From: Phytoactinopolyspora endophytica
GTDB lineage: Bacteria; Actinomycetota; Actinomycetes; Jiangellales; Jiangellaceae
Length of the DNA stretch: 7,486 nucleotides
Assembly (NCBI RefSeq): GCF_004138495.1
Contig: NZ_ML142874.1
Location: 1,241 to 8,726 of the forward strand
Reading direction: 5' to 3'
Positions 6,326 to 7,486 of this stretch are shown piece by piece; position 1 is the stretch's first letter; the number at the start of each line of letters is the position of its first letter. A program made the translations under genes and the position numbers. The notes under the pieces were generated by a model. The model saw only the letters and a list, made by a program, of their open reading frames with translations, was not told where the DNA came from and ran no database searches.

Positions 6326-7441
6326 TCACCATACGGTGACGGGCTCAGCCCCGTGTTCAGGCAACGTGACCTCCCTGATCGCCAGTTCACTCTCGCCGGG
6401 CCGCCAAGCTGCGAGCAGGTGACGTTCCTCGAAGGATCCCAGCAGCATCAGACGGCCATCCGGCGCCCAGAACTCCGTGGTGACCTTCAGCGCGGCAGCC
6501 ACCGGCATGGACGGCACCTGAGCCCACTCCATCTTGTTCAAGTCGAGGACCCACACATCGAGGCGCTGCCGCGGACCCGGCCACGCTGGATGCTGATACG
6601 AGAAAGCCACATACCGGCCATCCGGGCTCACCCGGCCGTCGTACGGTCTCCCGACAGACTCAGGCGCCTCGACCGTCGTACTCGACCCATCTGACTCGAC
6701 CACAGCGAAGCCCTCACCCCCCGTGACGACCATCCTCGTTCCCACGACAGCGTGGATCGTTCCGTCTTCGCGGACCGGCTCGCTGAGATCTGCGGGGTCG
6801 AGAATCGCGTCTCCTCGTCCATCGATCCAGACGAGCAACCCCAACGGGGTTTCTTCCCGGACGGTGACGGCACAATCGATAGCGCGAGCAGGTGTCATCG
6901 TCCTGCCGTCCAGCCCGATCTTCGCCAGCGTGCAGATGTCATCGGTTTCATAGGTCGTCACCCAGATGCCGTCCGGCGCTGGCGCCATCACCACATCGGA
7001 CGCGATCCGCATCGCCTCGGTGGCGTCCTCAGAGAGCACGAACACTTGATTCGGGTCGTCACACTCGAGGGCGCACCCAACGGTCAAGACGGTGCGGTGC
7101 CCCACTTCGTGCGCCTCGACCCAGCGATCCCCACCCTCGGGAAGACCGGTTATCTTGCTCCGCTCGCCCTGGTCCAAGTCAACGAGCATGTTCCCGTCCA
7201 CGAGCCGCAAACCGGTCGCGCCCGTCAGCGGAACACCCTCCGGTGTTCCCAGATCCTCGGCGCTGGTCGGCGCCTCATCCTTCGTAATATTCACCCCGGC
7301 TTCAGACTCATCGGCCGAGGCACCGCCGACGCTCTCGGTCTCCTGTGGAGATGTCGAGGCGTCATCGGGCTGCGAAGATCCACCGGCACACCCCGCCAGG
7401 ACGAGTCCAACCAGAGCTATCCCTACACGAACACCGCGCAC
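6326..7441 (-). CDS. Secreted lipoprotein with beta-propeller-like repeats, function unknown
   Basis: A 371-residue protein exported and lipid-anchored to the outer face of the membrane. The N-terminus is a short lipoprotein signal (VRGVRVGIALVGLVLAGC, lipobox LAGC, lipidated C18). A Ser/Glu/Asp-rich flexible linker follows (about 19-63), then a beta-rich domain (about 65-371). VSPDGRYVAFSY (271-282) and WAPDGRLMLLG (325-335) resemble TolB/WD40-type propeller strands, and DVWVLDLN (295-302) fits the same pattern. Four further cysteines (about 123, 127, 170, 190) could form disulfides outside the cell. The GTG at 7441 is chosen because GGGAGGA sits 6 nt upstream; ATGs at 7447 and 7456 lie next to or before that site. 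It is the first - strand gene here, 34 bp before the 41-codon ORF. No enzyme motif is seen; ligand-binding or sensing is possible but unproven. Confidence 0.85.
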   Translation of the reverse strand: MRGVRVGIALVGLVLAGCAGGSSQPDDASTSPQETESVGGASADESEAGVNITKDEAPTSAEDLGTPEGVPLTGATGLRLVDGNMLVDLDQGERSKITGLPEGGDRWVEAHEVGHRTVLTVGCALECDDPNQVFVLSEDATEAMRIASDVVMAPAPDGIWVTTYETDDICTLAKIGLDGRTMTPARAIDCAVTVREETPLGLLVWIDGRGDAILDPADLSEPVREDGTIHAVVGTRMVVTGGEGFAVVESDGSSTTVEAPESVGRPYDGRVSPDGRYVAFSYQHPAWPGPRQRLDVWVLDLNKMEWAQVPSMPVAAALKVTTEFWAPDGRLMLLGSFEERHLLAAWRPGESELAIREVTLPEHGAEPVTVW

Positions 7442-7447
7442 AAGCAT

Positions 7448-7454
7448 TCCTCCC
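7448..7454 (-). promoter_or_regulatory. Strong Shine-Dalgarno for the lipoprotein gene
   Basis: GGGAGGA on the - strand lies 6 nt before GTG 7441. It is the best ribosome-binding site seen in the window and argues against the upstream ATGs at 7447 and 7456, which abut or precede it. Confidence 0.75.
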
Positions 7455-7486
7455 ATGTGGGACGTACACCACCCAACTACGGCAGG

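Noticed and set aside
6297..6330. TATCTT as a -10 element before the 41-codon ORF
   Set aside because: No acceptable -35 at 16-18 nt (GAACTG does not fit TTGACA), and the hexamer misses the TANNNT spacing to a sensible leader.
6326..6339. TCACC-ATAC-GGTGA inverted repeat at the lipoprotein stop
   Set aside because: A five-base stem without a U-tract is too weak for a terminator, and one copy gives no support for an operator.
5693..6694. + strand frame of about 333 codons spanning the AraC start region and the lipoprotein end
   Set aside because: Its length is notable, but it runs antisense across three - strand genes, is Arg/Pro/His-rich and has no domain; best read as a GC-driven open frame.
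1..7486. CRISPR arrays, tRNA/rRNA genes, insertion sequences, attachment sites, defence or biosynthetic systems
   Set aside because: No regularly spaced repeats, no tRNA cloverleaf or rRNA stretches, no transposase or integrase frames and no nuclease, toxin or synthase motifs were seen on either strand.

Overview
The window is high-GC DNA with GC-rich third codon positions, GTG and TTG starts, and the gene order proA - (small membrane ORF) - nadD - rsfS - histidine phosphatase. That order, and NadD and RsfS that read much like the mycobacterial proteins, point to an actinomycete chromosome. The order or genus cannot be settled from the sequence alone.

Layout. Positions 1-2049 (+ strand) hold the C-terminal half of an MMPL/RND-type membrane transporter, cut by the window edge, followed 57 bp later by a TetR-family repressor: a classic efflux/export gene with its regulator. 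A GC-rich inverted repeat (2060-2086) separates this from everything else, where the two strands converge. From 7441 down to 2091 all genes are on the - strand and tightly packed, with no gap above about 41 bp. In transcription order they are a secreted lipoprotein with beta-propeller-like repeats, a 41-codon ORF whose stop overlaps the next start, a short AraC-type regulator, a VOC (glyoxalase-fold) protein, proA (proline synthesis), a 48-residue single-pass membrane protein, nadD (NAD synthesis), rsfS (ribosome silencing) and a histidine phosphatase that may be a glucosyl-3-phosphoglycerate phosphatase.

How they work together. proA-nadD-rsfS-phosphatase is a conserved actinobacterial housekeeping block, here translationally coupled at rsfS/phosphatase. 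The AraC-VOC pair is a recurrent accessory module that sits directly upstream of proA, where proB is often found. A TAGACT hexamer 7 nt before the proA ATG, with no Shine-Dalgarno, suggests that proA has its own leaderless promoter, so the packed - strand genes need not be a single operon.

No tRNA, rRNA, CRISPR, insertion sequence, phage or toxin-antitoxin signal was seen. Most of the window is ordinary chromosome. The parts most worth a second look are the two small proteins (3761-3907 and 6166-6291), neither of which a standard length cutoff would report, and the metal-ligand-poor VOC protein paired with its regulator.
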